From NCBI RefSeq assembly GCF_007830295.1, contig NZ_VLKC01000002.1:2410660-2474659 (forward strand): a stretch of DNA of 64,000 bases. Direction: 5' to 3'. Within the stretch, counting starts at the first letter, position 1, and the number at the start of each line of letters is the position of its first letter. The translations under genes and the position numbers were made by a program. The notes beneath the pieces were generated by a model. That model was not told the origin of the DNA and made no database searches. It was given only the letters and a program-made list of their open reading frames with translations. Source of the DNA: Sporomusa sp. KB1 (lineage in GTDB: Bacteria; Bacillota; Negativicutes; Sporomusales; Sporomusaceae). Positions 18,061 through 27,607 of this stretch are shown here, piece after piece.

Positions 18061-18264
18061 TTAATAATATGTTATTAATTTATGTGAAACAGCGTAATTG
18101 TAAGCCGCTATAATGATATTTCTATTGAAAACGGCCTCGGAAGTGTCTCCATAATAGGCTCCTCCCGGCATGTTACCATGTGATTCATATAAGATTTTTT
18201 CTGGGGAATCTCCCCAAAACTCATCGTTATTTATCCAAATTGATCCGTCTTGGTTCCATTGAGT
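18061..18264 (-). pseudogene. C-terminal gene fragment of unknown family
   Basis: Minus-strand open frame of 67 codons with strongly protein-like content (SIWINNDEFWGDSPEKILY, NMPGGAYYGDTSEAVFN). It is preceded by an in-frame TAA and lacks a ribosome binding site at its only internal Met. It appears to be the 3' end of a lost gene. Family not recognised. The remaining sequence to the next gene shows nothing else. Confidence 0.4.
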
Positions 18265-18396
18265 TTATATGAAAAATCACACAAAAGATAATAATTGTCA
18301 AATAATGCTTAAAAGGAATGACTGCTATGGTTATTGAAATATATAGAAGGGTTAAATAAATTTAAACAAAAAATGCCGCTGCAAGGGAGGGTAGAT

Positions 18397-19824
18397 ATGG
18401 ACATTAAGCAGGAATTAAATGGTGATTTTGAAAAACTTAAAATGGGATTAGATTGTTATCAGGGCAATATTGTAATCGCTGATAGCGATGGCAGAATCAT
18501 ATTTATGAATGAGTATGCCCGCAACCTTTATAACCTAACTAGTGAAGAAGCAAGAAATATGAAAATCCATGACCTTGTTGATCAAGGTATTATAAATAGG
18601 TCTGTTTGTGTCGAGGCTTTTGAGACAAAGGAAACTGCCATAGGATGTCTGAAAACTGCATCTGGAGTAGAGTTGGACAGTGTGGGTATGCCTGTTCTTA
18701 CTGAAAATGGCGATCTTCTTGTAGCGGCTGCTTATAGTTATGATGGAAATTTCATGAAAGTTTTGATGAAGCAAATTGAAAATGAAAAGAAGAAAAATCG
18801 GAATATTAAGCAGAAGTTAACCTATTTACAAGAAGCTAATAATAAGCATAAATCAATTATACTAGCTGATGAAAAGATGAAGAATCTTTACAATGATGTG
18901 AAGAAAATTGCAAGAACGGAAAGTACGATATTAATTTATGGTGAAAGTGGAACTGGCAAGGATGTCATGGCTAATTTTATCCATCGGAATTGCAACAGAC
19001 ATAGTGAGGTTTTTATTCCTATCAATTGTGGAGCCATTCCCGGCGAACTGATGGAAGCCGAATTTTTTGGGTATGAAAAAGGAGCTTTTACAGGTGCCAA
19101 TAAAGATGGTAAGGCTGGAATATTTGAAATGGCTGACAAAGGAACACTTTTTTTAGATGAAATCGGGGACTTGCCATTACATCTTCAAGCAAAGTTATTA
19201 CGAGTGTTAGAATCGGGAGAAATAAAACGAGTTGGAAGTAGCCAACGTATTTTCGTTGATGTAAAAGTTATTGCGGCAACAAATAGGGATTTAAAAAACA
19301 TGGTAGAGAAAAAGCTTTTTAGGGAGGATTTATATTACCGCTTAAACGTAATTCCAATAACAATACCTCCTCTTAGGCAAAGACCTAAAGATATAATTGA
19401 ATTTGCAAGAAATTTCGTGGATGAATTTAACAAAAAATATGAATGTGAGTTAATGTTAGCCGATGAATTAATAAATAAACTTAAGTCATATAGCTGGCCT
19501 GGAAATATACGTGAATTAAGAAATGAAATTGAGAGAATGATCATTTTATCTAAGACAAATTTCAATTTCATGGGTGGATTAAATTGTATAAAAACTAAAC
19601 AGGAAGACAATGCTCAAGAAATAACAACAGAAACATTCAACCATATTCCGGGTATTAACTATAAAGGCAAACTTAGGGATGCAATAAGAGTTTTTGAAAA
19701 AAGCTTTATAAAGGTTGCACTAGATGAATGTGCAGGTAAAGTTACTGCGGCTGCCCAAAGACTAGGAATACACCGTTCAGTTTTATATAAAAAAATAGGA
19801 GAAGATAGGTCTGAAGAGCAGTAG
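18397..19824 (+). CDS. Sigma-54-dependent transcriptional activator with N-terminal PAS-like sensor
   Basis: About 475 residues. A PAS-like sensor domain (about 15-120: NIVIADSDGRIIFMNEYARN) is followed by a coiled linker and the AAA+ domain: Walker A GESGTGKD, the sigma-54 loop GAFTGA, Walker B GTLFLDEIGD. The C-terminal Fis-type helix-turn-helix is AAQRLGIHRSVLYKKI. I chose ATG 18397, six bases after AGGGAGG, over an upstream in-frame TTG at 18334. Two -24/-12 promoters lie downstream, before larC1 and the pyruvate oxidoreductase, which are its likely targets. The signal is unknown. Confidence 0.93.
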   Translation: MDIKQELNGDFEKLKMGLDCYQGNIVIADSDGRIIFMNEYARNLYNLTSEEARNMKIHDLVDQGIINRSVCVEAFETKETAIGCLKTASGVELDSVGMPVLTENGDLLVAAAYSYDGNFMKVLMKQIENEKKKNRNIKQKLTYLQEANNKHKSIILADEKMKNLYNDVKKIARTESTILIYGESGTGKDVMANFIHRNCNRHSEVFIPINCGAIPGELMEAEFFGYEKGAFTGANKDGKAGIFEMADKGTLFLDEIGDLPLHLQAKLLRVLESGEIKRVGSSQRIFVDVKVIAATNRDLKNMVEKKLFREDLYYRLNVIPITIPPLRQRPKDIIEFARNFVDEFNKKYECELMLADELINKLKSYSWPGNIRELRNEIERMIILSKTNFNFMGGLNCIKTKQEDNAQEITTETFNHIPGINYKGKLRDAIRVFEKSFIKVALDECAGKVTAAAQRLGIHRSVLYKKIGEDRSEEQ

Positions 19825-19857
19825 TTATAGCAGAAAATATTTGGTTAAATCATTATT

Positions 19858-19873
19858 TGGCATAAATATTGCA
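19858..19873 (+). promoter_or_regulatory. Sigma-54 promoter of larC1
   Basis: TGGCATAAATATTGCA matches the -24/-12 consensus TGGCAC-N5-TTGCA, with GG and GC 12 bases apart. It lies 81 bases before larC1 and directly after a sigma-54 activator gene. It is nearly identical to the site at 21001. Confidence 0.8.
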
Positions 19874-19953
19874 ACTTATCATGCAATAGTAAATACACTC
19901 TCATTCAAATCTCCGCATTAAACTAACAATTATAGAAACTAACGAGGTGAATC

Positions 19954-20721
19954 ATGCGAGCAATCTATCTAGACTGTTTTTCCGGCATTAGCGGCAACAT
20001 GCTCTTAGGTGCGTTCCTGGATGCAGGAATGCCTTTAGAATACTTAAAACAAGAGCTCAGTAAACTGGCCGTTTCTGGGTATAAGCTGAAGGTAAGTAAG
20101 GTCAGCAAACAGGGGATTAGTGCCTATCATATCGATGTGGTCGTGACGAAATGGTTTCAGCCGTCCCGAAAACTCAAAGATATTACTAAAATTATTAATG
20201 AAAGCACTTTTTCGGAAAAGGTAAAACAAGGTGCCAAGGACATCTTTAATCGGCTGGCGGCAGCTGAGGCAAAAGTGCATGGTACTGATTTGGAAAAAAT
20301 CCACTTTCATGAAGTCGGTGCAGTTGATGCCATTGTGGACATTGTCGGTGCAATGATCGGTATGGAATACTTTCAAATCGAAACGGTATATGTATCTTCA
20401 CTGCATGTTGGCAGTGGCTTTGTGAAGTGCAGTCATGGCCGGATGCCTATACCTGCACCGGCTACAGCTGAGTTGCTAAAAGGAGTTCCTTTTTATGCTA
20501 CTGCTGTTACAGGCGAGTTAGTTACACCTACCGGTGCAGCTATTACTACGACCTTAGGGGAAAACTTTGGTCCGATGCCGCCAAATTTCCGGGCTGAGCA
20601 GGTAGCCTACGGTGCCGGCACTATGAATCTTGATATTGCTAATGTTCTTCGGATCTATCTTGGGACAGTAGCCAAAGATTCAAACCAAAGTACGATGATG
20701 ATACCCAACGAAGTAGTTTAG
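19954..20721 (+). CDS. larC: Nickel-pincer cofactor insertion protein LarC, N-terminal part only (LarC1)
   Basis: LarC inserts nickel into the pyridinium-dithiodicarboxylate pincer cofactor used by LarA racemases. This 255-residue protein covers only the first domain: MRAIYLDCFSGISGNM at the N terminus, then IHFHEVGAVDAIVDIVG and VSSLHVGSGFVKCSHGRMP. The C-terminal LarC2 domain is absent and no LarC2 occurs in the window. In Lactobacillus plantarum the two parts are joined by programmed frameshifting; here a stop and a fresh ribosome binding site follow. Expressed from a sigma-54 promoter. LarA family proteins at 24855 and 51736 are possible clients. Confidence 0.88.
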   Translation: MRAIYLDCFSGISGNMLLGAFLDAGMPLEYLKQELSKLAVSGYKLKVSKVSKQGISAYHIDVVVTKWFQPSRKLKDITKIINESTFSEKVKQGAKDIFNRLAAAEAKVHGTDLEKIHFHEVGAVDAIVDIVGAMIGMEYFQIETVYVSSLHVGSGFVKCSHGRMPIPAPATAELLKGVPFYATAVTGELVTPTGAAITTTLGENFGPMPPNFRAEQVAYGAGTMNLDIANVLRIYLGTVAKDSNQSTMMIPNEVV

Positions 20722-20731
20722 GAGGTAGGCT

Positions 20732-20839
20732 ATGCATAGCGATAGCATTAAAAGTATGCTGCAGGATTTCCGTAAGACAAAGTGCCATAGCATAAAGTAT
20801 GTCACCCACAACGATAGTTGTGGGATTGTCTTTTTATAG
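20732..20839 (+). CDS. Possible 35-codon ORF after larC1
   Basis: ATG 20732 follows GGAGG with good spacing immediately after the larC1 stop and encodes 35 residues, starting MHSDSIKSML. No resemblance to LarC2. Its last codons overlap a terminator hairpin, which argues against an important C terminus. It could be a remnant or a translated leader. Confidence 0.25.
   Translation: MHSDSIKSMLQDFRKTKCHSIKYVTHNDSCGIVFL
20805..20835 (+). terminator. Intrinsic terminator after larC1
   Basis: CCCACAAC-GATA-GTTGTGGG stem followed by ATTGTCTTTTT. It separates the larC1 transcript from the next sigma-54 promoter. The remaining gap to 21001 shows no gene. Confidence 0.75.
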
Positions 20840-21000
20840 CGACAAGTAGTTTATGGGCGACAAAAAAATGTTGCATATAAAAGACAATTCAAAATTTTTA
20901 GCCGCTGAAACAAAGTTAGATGGCATTTGTTAAATGACTATTCTTGCAAATTCGGGCTTTTTAGGTTAGCAGCAACAACATAGTTTAAGTAAAGAGAGTT

Positions 21001-21016
21001 TGGCATAGATATTGCA
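21001..21016 (+). promoter_or_regulatory. Sigma-54 promoter of the pyruvate:ferredoxin oxidoreductase gene
   Basis: TGGCATAGATATTGCA matches the -24/-12 consensus with correct GG-GC spacing and differs at one position from the larC1 promoter. It lies 133 bases before the start codon at 21149. Confidence 0.8.
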
Positions 21017-21148
21017 ATAAAGCATCAGTAGCAAGAATAATAAAAATAGCATGGAGGCGAATGTGATGTAGGCGCTATTCGACTGAACCATATTGAGTTA
21101 TATAGAAAAGCGAAAATTGATTTCAATTAATAGGGGAGAAGAGGCATT

Positions 21149-24100
21149 ATGAATAACACTACTAGAAAAATGAAAACAATGGACGGAAATACAGCCGCAG
21201 CATATATATCTTATGCATTTACCGATGTTGCAGCGATCTTTCCCATTACGCCGTCATCCAATATGGCAGAAAGTGTCGATGAATGGGCAGCCCAAGGTAA
21301 AAAGAACCTATTTGGGCAGACAGTTGAGGTTGTAGAAATGCAGTCAGAGGGCGGGGCGGCCGGCGCGGTTCACGGTTCGCTGCAAGCTGGAGCATTGACG
21401 ACTACCTATACAGCTTCTCAGGGGCTGCTGCTGATGATCCCTAATATGTATAAAATAGCCGGTGAACTATTGCCTGGCGTATTCCATGTCAGCGCAAGAA
21501 TCATTGGCGCCAATGCCATCAGTATTTTTGGCGATCATTCTGACGTTATGGCTACAAGACAAACCGGTTTTGCCTTGCTGGCCGAAAGCAGTGTCCAGCA
21601 AGTCATGGACTTGGCGGCTGTAGCGCATTTGTCGGCTATTAAAGGCCGGGTGCCTTTCCTTAATTTCTTTGATGGTTTTAGAACCTCACACGAAGTGCAA
21701 AAAATTGAAGTTCTGGAATACGACGAATTGGATAAACTCTTAGATCGGGATGCTATCGATGTCTTCAGAAAACGGGCGCTCAATCCCGATCATCCCCTGA
21801 CCAAAGGCACAGTGCAAGGCATTGATGTCCATTTCCAGCAAAGAGAAGTAGCGAACTGCTTTCATCAAGACATCCCGGCCATTGTCGAAGGCTATATGGC
21901 TGAAATCAGCAAACTGACCGGCAGAGAATACCATTTGTTCAACTATCATGGTGCTCCTGATGCCGAACGCATGATTATTGCCATGGGCTCGATGTGTGAA
22001 GCCATTGAAGAAGTAGTGGATTATCTGAATGCTCAGGGTGAAAAAGTAGGCGTGCTGACAGTCCATCTCTATCGGCCGTTTTCGCTGGAACACTTCTTTA
22101 AATACATACCCACCACTGTGAAAAAAATTGCCGTACTTGACAGAACCAAAGAAATGGGTTCGCTGGCTGAACCGCTCTATCTGGATGTTAAAAACGCGTT
22201 TTACGGCAAAGAGTGGCAACCTGTCATCGTTGGCGGGCGCTGTGGTGTTGGCGGCAAAGATGTAATTCCCAGCCATATTCACGGTGTATTTGCAAATCTT
22301 AAAGCCGACACGCCTAAAGACAACTTTACTGTCGGCATAATTGATGATGTAAATCATACGTCCCTGCCGTTTGGTGATGATATTGACACCACCGCCGCCG
22401 GCACAAAAGCCTGTAAATTCTGGGGGATTGGTTCAGATGGAACAGTCGGAGCCAATAAGAATACCATTAAGATTATTGGTGATCATACCGACATGTATGC
22501 GCAGGCTTATTTTGCCTATGATGCCAAAAAATCCGGCGGTGTTACCATTTCCCATTTGCGGTTTGGTAAACAGCCGATAAAATCACCGTATCTTATTAAT
22601 AAAGCTGATTTTATCGCCTGCCACAATCAGTCCTATGTATATAACTACAATGTTTTGGAAGGGTTGAAACAAGGCGGCAGCTTCCTCTTAAATTGCCGCT
22701 GGAGTGAAGCCGAACTGGAGCAAAATCTGCCGGCTGTAATGAAAAAGTATCTTGCTGCCAATAATATTCAAATGTACATTATTGATGCCGTGAAAATAGC
22801 CCAGGAAATTGGTCTCGGCGGCAGGATCAACATGATCATGCAAGCGGCCTTTTTCAAGATTGCCGACATTATTCCGGAAGCAGACGCCATAAAGTACTTA
22901 AAAGACGCCATTCAAAAATCCTATGGTAAAAAAGGCGAAAAAGTGGTTGCCATGAACAATGCGGCCGTGGATCAGGGGATCAACGCCACGGTTAAGGTCA
23001 ATATTCCTGCCTCCTGGCAAGCGCCTGAAGAAGCTGCAACCAGCAACAAAGAAATCCCGGCATTTATTAAAAATGTCTTAATCCCGATGAACAGGCAGGA
23101 AGGCGATAAACTACCGGTCAGTGCCTTTATTGGTTTAGAAGACGGTTCATACCCCATGGGAACGGCTGCCTATGAAAAACGCGGTGTTGCTATCGATGTG
23201 CCCGAGTGGCAGGCCGAACAATGCATCCAATGTAACCAGTGTTCCTATGTCTGTCCGCATGCTGCGATCAGACCGGTACTCGTGACCGAGGCAGAAAAGC
23301 AACAGGCCCCCGCAGGATTTAGTGCAAAACCTTGCAATGGCCAGAAAGACCTGTATTTTACGATGGCTATTTCGCCTTATGATTGCACCGGCTGCGGCAA
23401 CTGTGCCCAGGTTTGTCCGGCAAAAGAAAAGGCGCTGGCCATGAAACCGCTGGCAACACAGCTGGCACAAGCACCTGTTTGGGATTATGCTATGACCGTT
23501 CTGCCGAAAGCCAATCCGATGAACCCCTTCACTGTAAAAGGCAGCCAGTTCGAACAGCCGCTCTTAGAATTCTCCGGTGCCTGCGGCGGTTGCGGCGAAA
23601 CACCGTATGCCAAGCTAGTAACCCAATTATTCGGTGACCGGATGATGGTAGCCAATGCCACCGGCTGTTCCTCCGTTTGGGCTGGCAGCGTTCCCTCCAT
23701 GCCGTATACTACTAACCACCGCGGCCATGGCCCGGCCTGGGGAAATTCCTTATTTGAAGATAATGCCGAATTTGGCTTAGGGATGATGATGGCTGGCAAA
23801 CAGCTCAGAAAACAAATAGCCCTGGCGATTGAAAAGGCGGCTAAATTGGATTTGGGAACCGAATTTAAAGCCGCGTGTGAACTGTGGCTCACCAATAAAG
23901 ATAACGGTGAAGGCACAAGAGAACGGGCAGATAAATTGATTACGCTGTTAAAACAAGTTAAAGGCACAGATGCGCTGCTCAATGAAATCTATAACAACAA
24001 AGACTTCCTGGTTAAACGCTCCCAGTGGATTTTTGGCGGCGACGGCTGGGCCTATGATATTGGTTTTGGCGGTTTGGACCATGTGCTGGCATCAGGTGAA

Positions 24101-24670
24101 GATGTCAATGTGCTGGTATTTGATACCGAAGTCTACTCCAATACTGGCGGACAGTCTTCCAAAGCTACACCGGCAGCGGCTATTGCCAAATTCGCGGCTA
24201 GTGGCAAAAAGACCAAGAAAAAAGACCTTGGCATGATGGCCATGAGTTATGGTTATGTCTATGTGGCCCAAATTGCCATGGGGGCAGATAAGAATCAAAC
24301 CCTCAAAGCCATTGCCGAGGCCGAGGCTTATCCAGGTCCATCCTTGATTATCGCCTATGCTCCGTGCATCAATCACGGAATGAAAGTAGGCATGGGCTGC
24401 AGCCAACTGGAGGCAAAACGCGCCGTCGACTGCGGTTATTGGTCTATGTATCGCTACAATCCTCAACTTAAAGAGGCTGGAAAAAATCCGTTAGCGATTG
24501 ATTCTAAAGAGCCAACCATGAACTTTAAAGAGTTTTTGCTGGGCGAAGTGCGTTATTCAGCCTTGCAACAACAATTCCCGGATATGGCTGAGACTTTGTT
24601 TGAGAAAACCGAGCAAGATGCCAAAGAAAGGCGGGAAAACTATAAAAGATTGGCTGGCAGGCAAGACTAA
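21149..24670 (+). CDS. nifJ: Pyruvate:ferredoxin (flavodoxin) oxidoreductase, single-chain
   Basis: Reversibly oxidises pyruvate with CoA to acetyl-CoA, CO2 and reduced ferredoxin; in acetogens it also works toward pyruvate synthesis. All domains are fused in 1173 residues: N-terminal pyruvate-binding part (ITPSSNMAE), gamma domain, two 4Fe-4S motifs (Cys692/695/698/702 and Cys746/749/752/756), then the TPP domain with CGGCGE, GDGWAYDIGFGGLDHV near 963 and NTGGQ. It is the only gene in its transcript and has a sigma-54 promoter, unusual for a central enzyme. A related 2-oxoacid substrate remains possible. Confidence 0.95.
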   Translation: MNNTTRKMKTMDGNTAAAYISYAFTDVAAIFPITPSSNMAESVDEWAAQGKKNLFGQTVEVVEMQSEGGAAGAVHGSLQAGALTTTYTASQGLLLMIPNMYKIAGELLPGVFHVSARIIGANAISIFGDHSDVMATRQTGFALLAESSVQQVMDLAAVAHLSAIKGRVPFLNFFDGFRTSHEVQKIEVLEYDELDKLLDRDAIDVFRKRALNPDHPLTKGTVQGIDVHFQQREVANCFHQDIPAIVEGYMAEISKLTGREYHLFNYHGAPDAERMIIAMGSMCEAIEEVVDYLNAQGEKVGVLTVHLYRPFSLEHFFKYIPTTVKKIAVLDRTKEMGSLAEPLYLDVKNAFYGKEWQPVIVGGRCGVGGKDVIPSHIHGVFANLKADTPKDNFTVGIIDDVNHTSLPFGDDIDTTAAGTKACKFWGIGSDGTVGANKNTIKIIGDHTDMYAQAYFAYDAKKSGGVTISHLRFGKQPIKSPYLINKADFIACHNQSYVYNYNVLEGLKQGGSFLLNCRWSEAELEQNLPAVMKKYLAANNIQMYIIDAVKIAQEIGLGGRINMIMQAAFFKIADIIPEADAIKYLKDAIQKSYGKKGEKVVAMNNAAVDQGINATVKVNIPASWQAPEEAATSNKEIPAFIKNVLIPMNRQEGDKLPVSAFIGLEDGSYPMGTAAYEKRGVAIDVPEWQAEQCIQCNQCSYVCPHAAIRPVLVTEAEKQQAPAGFSAKPCNGQKDLYFTMAISPYDCTGCGNCAQVCPAKEKALAMKPLATQLAQAPVWDYAMTVLPKANPMNPFTVKGSQFEQPLLEFSGACGGCGETPYAKLVTQLFGDRMMVANATGCSSVWAGSVPSMPYTTNHRGHGPAWGNSLFEDNAEFGLGMMMAGKQLRKQIALAIEKAAKLDLGTEFKAACELWLTNKDNGEGTRERADKLITLLKQVKGTDALLNEIYNNKDFLVKRSQWIFGGDGWAYDIGFGGLDHVLASGEDVNVLVFDTEVYSNTGGQSSKATPAAAIAKFAASGKKTKKKDLGMMAMSYGYVYVAQIAMGADKNQTLKAIAEAEAYPGPSLIIAYAPCINHGMKVGMGCSQLEAKRAVDCGYWSMYRYNPQLKEAGKNPLAIDSKEPTMNFKEFLLGEVRYSALQQQFPDMAETLFEKTEQDAKERRENYKRLAGRQD

Positions 24671-24854
24671 TCTTGACTGACTGTATGTAGGGTATAGTTA
24701 CAGATAGCCGAGGCAGAGAGCATGGTCTTGGCTTCTGTTAACTATGGTAGTTATGGTGAGGTCACAACATGAGGACAAAAGGGTGTGTTTTGACAGAGTA
24801 CCCGGTACGCAAGCCAAGGTCATAAAAGATAATATGTTTGGAGGCGGTCTATAA

Positions 24855-26099
24855 ATGAAACAACAACTGTACTTTATCAAAGACATGGAACAACCGAAAA
24901 AATTAGGATTTGTTGACATATTCCGCCTTATTGACGATGGATTTAAACAGCAAACGGCGGGAAAATCACTGGTTGGCAAGAAAATTGGTGTTTTGGCAGG
25001 CAGCCGGGGGATTGCCAATTATAAGGAGATAATTAAACGTGTTGTCGGTTTGCTGCAGGCCGCCGGGGCAGAGGTAGTTGTATTGCCGGCCATGGGTAGC
25101 CATGGTGGGGCTACCGCCGAAGGTCAGAAGGCTGTTTTGGCTGAATATGGAGTTACAGAAGAGTATCTTGGGGTACCCATTGTTTCCGGCATGGAAGTGG
25201 AACAGGTGGGCGATGTTAACGGACAGCCGGTGTATGCTGACAGAAACGCTGTGGCCTTAGACGGTGTTGTGCCTGTCAATAGAATAAAAGCGCATACTGA
25301 CTTTCATGGTACGCATGAGAGCGGTGTAGTTAAAATGTTAACGATTGGGATTGGCAAACAGGTACAAGCCGAGGCTGTCCACCGCCATGGCAGCAAAGGG
25401 CTCAAAGACCTCATTCCGCAAGTGACAGCTGCTGTACTGAAAAGAGTACCGCTTATAGCAGCAGTTGCTATTCTTGAGAATAAATTTGATGAAACAGCAC
25501 ATGTTGAAGTGTTAGGGGCCGATAATCTTTTTTCCCGGGATGCGGAACTACTGGTAGAATCGAAGAATTTGCTGCCGAGAATTCCTTTTGAACATTTGGA
25601 TGTACTTGTTATTCAAGAAATAGGGAAAAATATTTCCGGTGTTGGCATCGACCCTAATGTTAGTAAACGGATGCGCATTGAGGACGTAGCTGCTGAATCA
25701 GGGGCACCAAAACGGATCGTGGCTTTGGATTTAACCGAGGGCTCAGGTGGTAACGGAATCGGCATGGGAATTGCAGACGTTATTACTGAACGTCTGTATA
25801 ATAAAGTGGATTTCAATATAACGTATATCAATACCATTACTTCAGGCTTTTTAGAGCGGGGGTTTGTACCGGTAAAAATGCCTGACGATCAGCGAGCTAT
25901 TAGTGTCGCACTCAGAACGTGCGGTCGTCCGGTCGATTGGGAAAGTGCGCGGATTGTGGTTATCAAAAACACGATATCCCTCAGCAAAATGTATATTTCA
26001 CCGGCTTTAATCAAGGAAGTACCGCCAGAATACGTTGTTGAAGAAATGGCTGTAACGCAAGTGTTTACTAGTAATGGAGAATTAACATTGCCCTGGTAA
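24855..26099 (+). CDS. LarA-like (nickel-dependent racemase superfamily) protein
   Basis: A 414-residue protein resembling the LarA N-terminal (DUF2088-type) domain. GSRGIANY (Arg51) takes the place of the LarA DxTR substrate motif, and AMGSHGG (His83) aligns with LarA GTH. KAHTDFHGTHESGVVKMLTIGIGK (His147, 151, 154; Lys160, 168) occupies the region that holds the His and the cofactor-binding Lys in LarA, but the exact ligand spacing is not kept. It may therefore bind the nickel pincer differently or not at all. ATG follows GGAGG. First gene of a seven-gene cluster; larC1 is 4 kb upstream. Substrate unknown. Confidence 0.65.
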   Translation: MKQQLYFIKDMEQPKKLGFVDIFRLIDDGFKQQTAGKSLVGKKIGVLAGSRGIANYKEIIKRVVGLLQAAGAEVVVLPAMGSHGGATAEGQKAVLAEYGVTEEYLGVPIVSGMEVEQVGDVNGQPVYADRNAVALDGVVPVNRIKAHTDFHGTHESGVVKMLTIGIGKQVQAEAVHRHGSKGLKDLIPQVTAAVLKRVPLIAAVAILENKFDETAHVEVLGADNLFSRDAELLVESKNLLPRIPFEHLDVLVIQEIGKNISGVGIDPNVSKRMRIEDVAAESGAPKRIVALDLTEGSGGNGIGMGIADVITERLYNKVDFNITYINTITSGFLERGFVPVKMPDDQRAISVALRTCGRPVDWESARIVVIKNTISLSKMYISPALIKEVPPEYVVEEMAVTQVFTSNGELTLPW

Positions 26100-26141
26100 G
26101 CCATAAAATGATAAGTTTTATAATAACAAGGAGTGAAGACG

Positions 26142-26522
26142 ATGAGACTCATGCATACAAGTCTGCCGGAGTTCAAGCTGAAAATGCAGGCGGCGGCCAT
26201 TGAACAATCGCCCAATAAAGAGGTTGAATTACGGGGCGTAGAAAACCTTAAGTCTGCAAAAATGCAGTCCCTGCGTACCGGCCGGATTGAAGATGCTATA
26301 TCAGAAGTTACCGCCCAGAAAGACACACAGCGAGTGGAAGTTGTTGTCTTGCCGCGTGTTCCGGAAACTATGCATACGGTGGTGATTAAGGGCTTTGACG
26401 CCGAGGGTAAACCCACCAAAGCAATCATGGAAGTCATTAATATCATCCATCCGACTGAAGAAGTGGAATTAGAGGGATTTACGGAAATTGATGATCGGCG
26501 TCCATTACTTGGCTGCCATTAA
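26142..26522 (+). CDS. Uncharacterised cluster protein (weakly PrdD-like)
   Basis: About 126 residues starting at ATG 26142, eight bases after AAGGAG. Charged, with no membrane segment. Residues 68-105 (VEVVVLPRVPETMHTVVIKG, then IMEVINIIHPTEEVELEG) suggest a small beta-rich domain. I had a faint impression of PrdD-type proteins of D-proline reductase clusters, but nothing in the sequence proves it and no selenocysteine or pyruvoyl site is seen. It lies 42 bases after the LarA-like gene and 26 before the next, so all three are probably one operon. Confidence 0.5.
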   Translation: MRLMHTSLPEFKLKMQAAAIEQSPNKEVELRGVENLKSAKMQSLRTGRIEDAISEVTAQKDTQRVEVVVLPRVPETMHTVVIKGFDAEGKPTKAIMEVINIIHPTEEVELEGFTEIDDRRPLLGCH

Positions 26523-26548
26523 GCTAAATTTGTAAATAGAGGTGCGAA

Positions 26549-27571
26549 ATGGGTAAATTAATGTTCCGTTATTTAGATAAAGGTGTGGGTGCCAAATTCG
26601 GTGCGCCAATTGGTATGGCACTTGTTGACAAAAAAGCGATAGCGGCGGCTGAGGTTTCCGAAGAAGCAGCACTGGATAGGATTGCTGCTGCCATTGGCGG
26701 GCCGGTAGCCATCAATGTCTTTGATCTTGACGCTGTTACTACGACCAGCGATGGCGTAATTGTTGAAGGGGCCATTGTTACCATGTCGGCGGCAGATGGC
26801 GGCAAGATTCACAAGGAATTCGGCATACTGCACATGGAAGAAATTGAGGTAGATGAAGCCCTCTTGGCAGAAGAACCCCATCTTAAACCATTAGCCCGCA
26901 TGTACCCGGGGCGCAAGTTATTCCGCGGTCCTGACCCGGCTAAAAAATTGATTCCTGTCCACAATGTCTGCATGACAGGGAAAGCAATTAATAATAATTC
27001 GGCAACAGAGGTAATGAATGCGGTTACCATGGAAGAAATGCTGTTTCCCATCTTAGGACAAGTACAGGTAATGAATGAAGGGGATGTGGTCTTTGCCATT
27101 ACTGGCGGGGTTATGTCTGTAGGCATTGGTATGACTGTAGCCGAAAAGTTTGGCCGGGTTTTCCCGACGCGTCAGTTTGCCGCCGGTGAGACGGCTCATG
27201 ACTGCGGTGACTATGCCCAAACCCTTAAGGCCAACATCCCTTGTGTTGTTGCGCCTAAGGATGTTCTGGCCAAGCATATTCTTGATGTATTGGAAGAAGG
27301 ATTGATTCCTGGAAAACATCTTGGCTGTGCACCGGCTGTGCTCTGTGTGGCGCACGCCTTTGGCAGTGAAATAGCTATAGAAAATATTAGTGACCGTGCT
27401 TGGCTGGAACTTGAAAGTGTTGGATTATCCAAGCAACACTTTCTTAAGGCATCGCTACGGCTGAACCGGGAAGAAATTTTAGCCCGCGCCGATGAAATAA
27501 TTCCGGGGTTAATAAAACCCCAGCGGGTTAAGTCAACAGAATATTTCAGAAAAATAGAGATTGAGGCTTAG
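26549..27571 (+). CDS. Uncharacterised 340-residue protein of the LarA-like cluster
   Basis: Soluble protein of unknown family. Conspicuous blocks are INVFDLDAVTTTSDG (about 56-70), HNVCMTGKAINNNSATEV near 138-155, the glycine-rich FAITGGVMSVGIGMTVAEKFG near 181-201 and GETAHDCGDYAQTL near 214-227. Three widely spaced Cys (in NVCMTG, AHDCGDY and NIPCVV) could be redox or metal ligands. The glycine-rich block would suit a nucleotide or cofactor site, but this is inference. ATG follows AGAGGTG. Operon position is third of seven. Confidence 0.5.
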   Translation: MGKLMFRYLDKGVGAKFGAPIGMALVDKKAIAAAEVSEEAALDRIAAAIGGPVAINVFDLDAVTTTSDGVIVEGAIVTMSAADGGKIHKEFGILHMEEIEVDEALLAEEPHLKPLARMYPGRKLFRGPDPAKKLIPVHNVCMTGKAINNNSATEVMNAVTMEEMLFPILGQVQVMNEGDVVFAITGGVMSVGIGMTVAEKFGRVFPTRQFAAGETAHDCGDYAQTLKANIPCVVAPKDVLAKHILDVLEEGLIPGKHLGCAPAVLCVAHAFGSEIAIENISDRAWLELESVGLSKQHFLKASLRLNREEILARADEIIPGLIKPQRVKSTEYFRKIEIEA

Positions 27572-27607
27572 GCTGACGCGAAAATCAGAAAAAAGGGGGG
27601 GGAGCTG

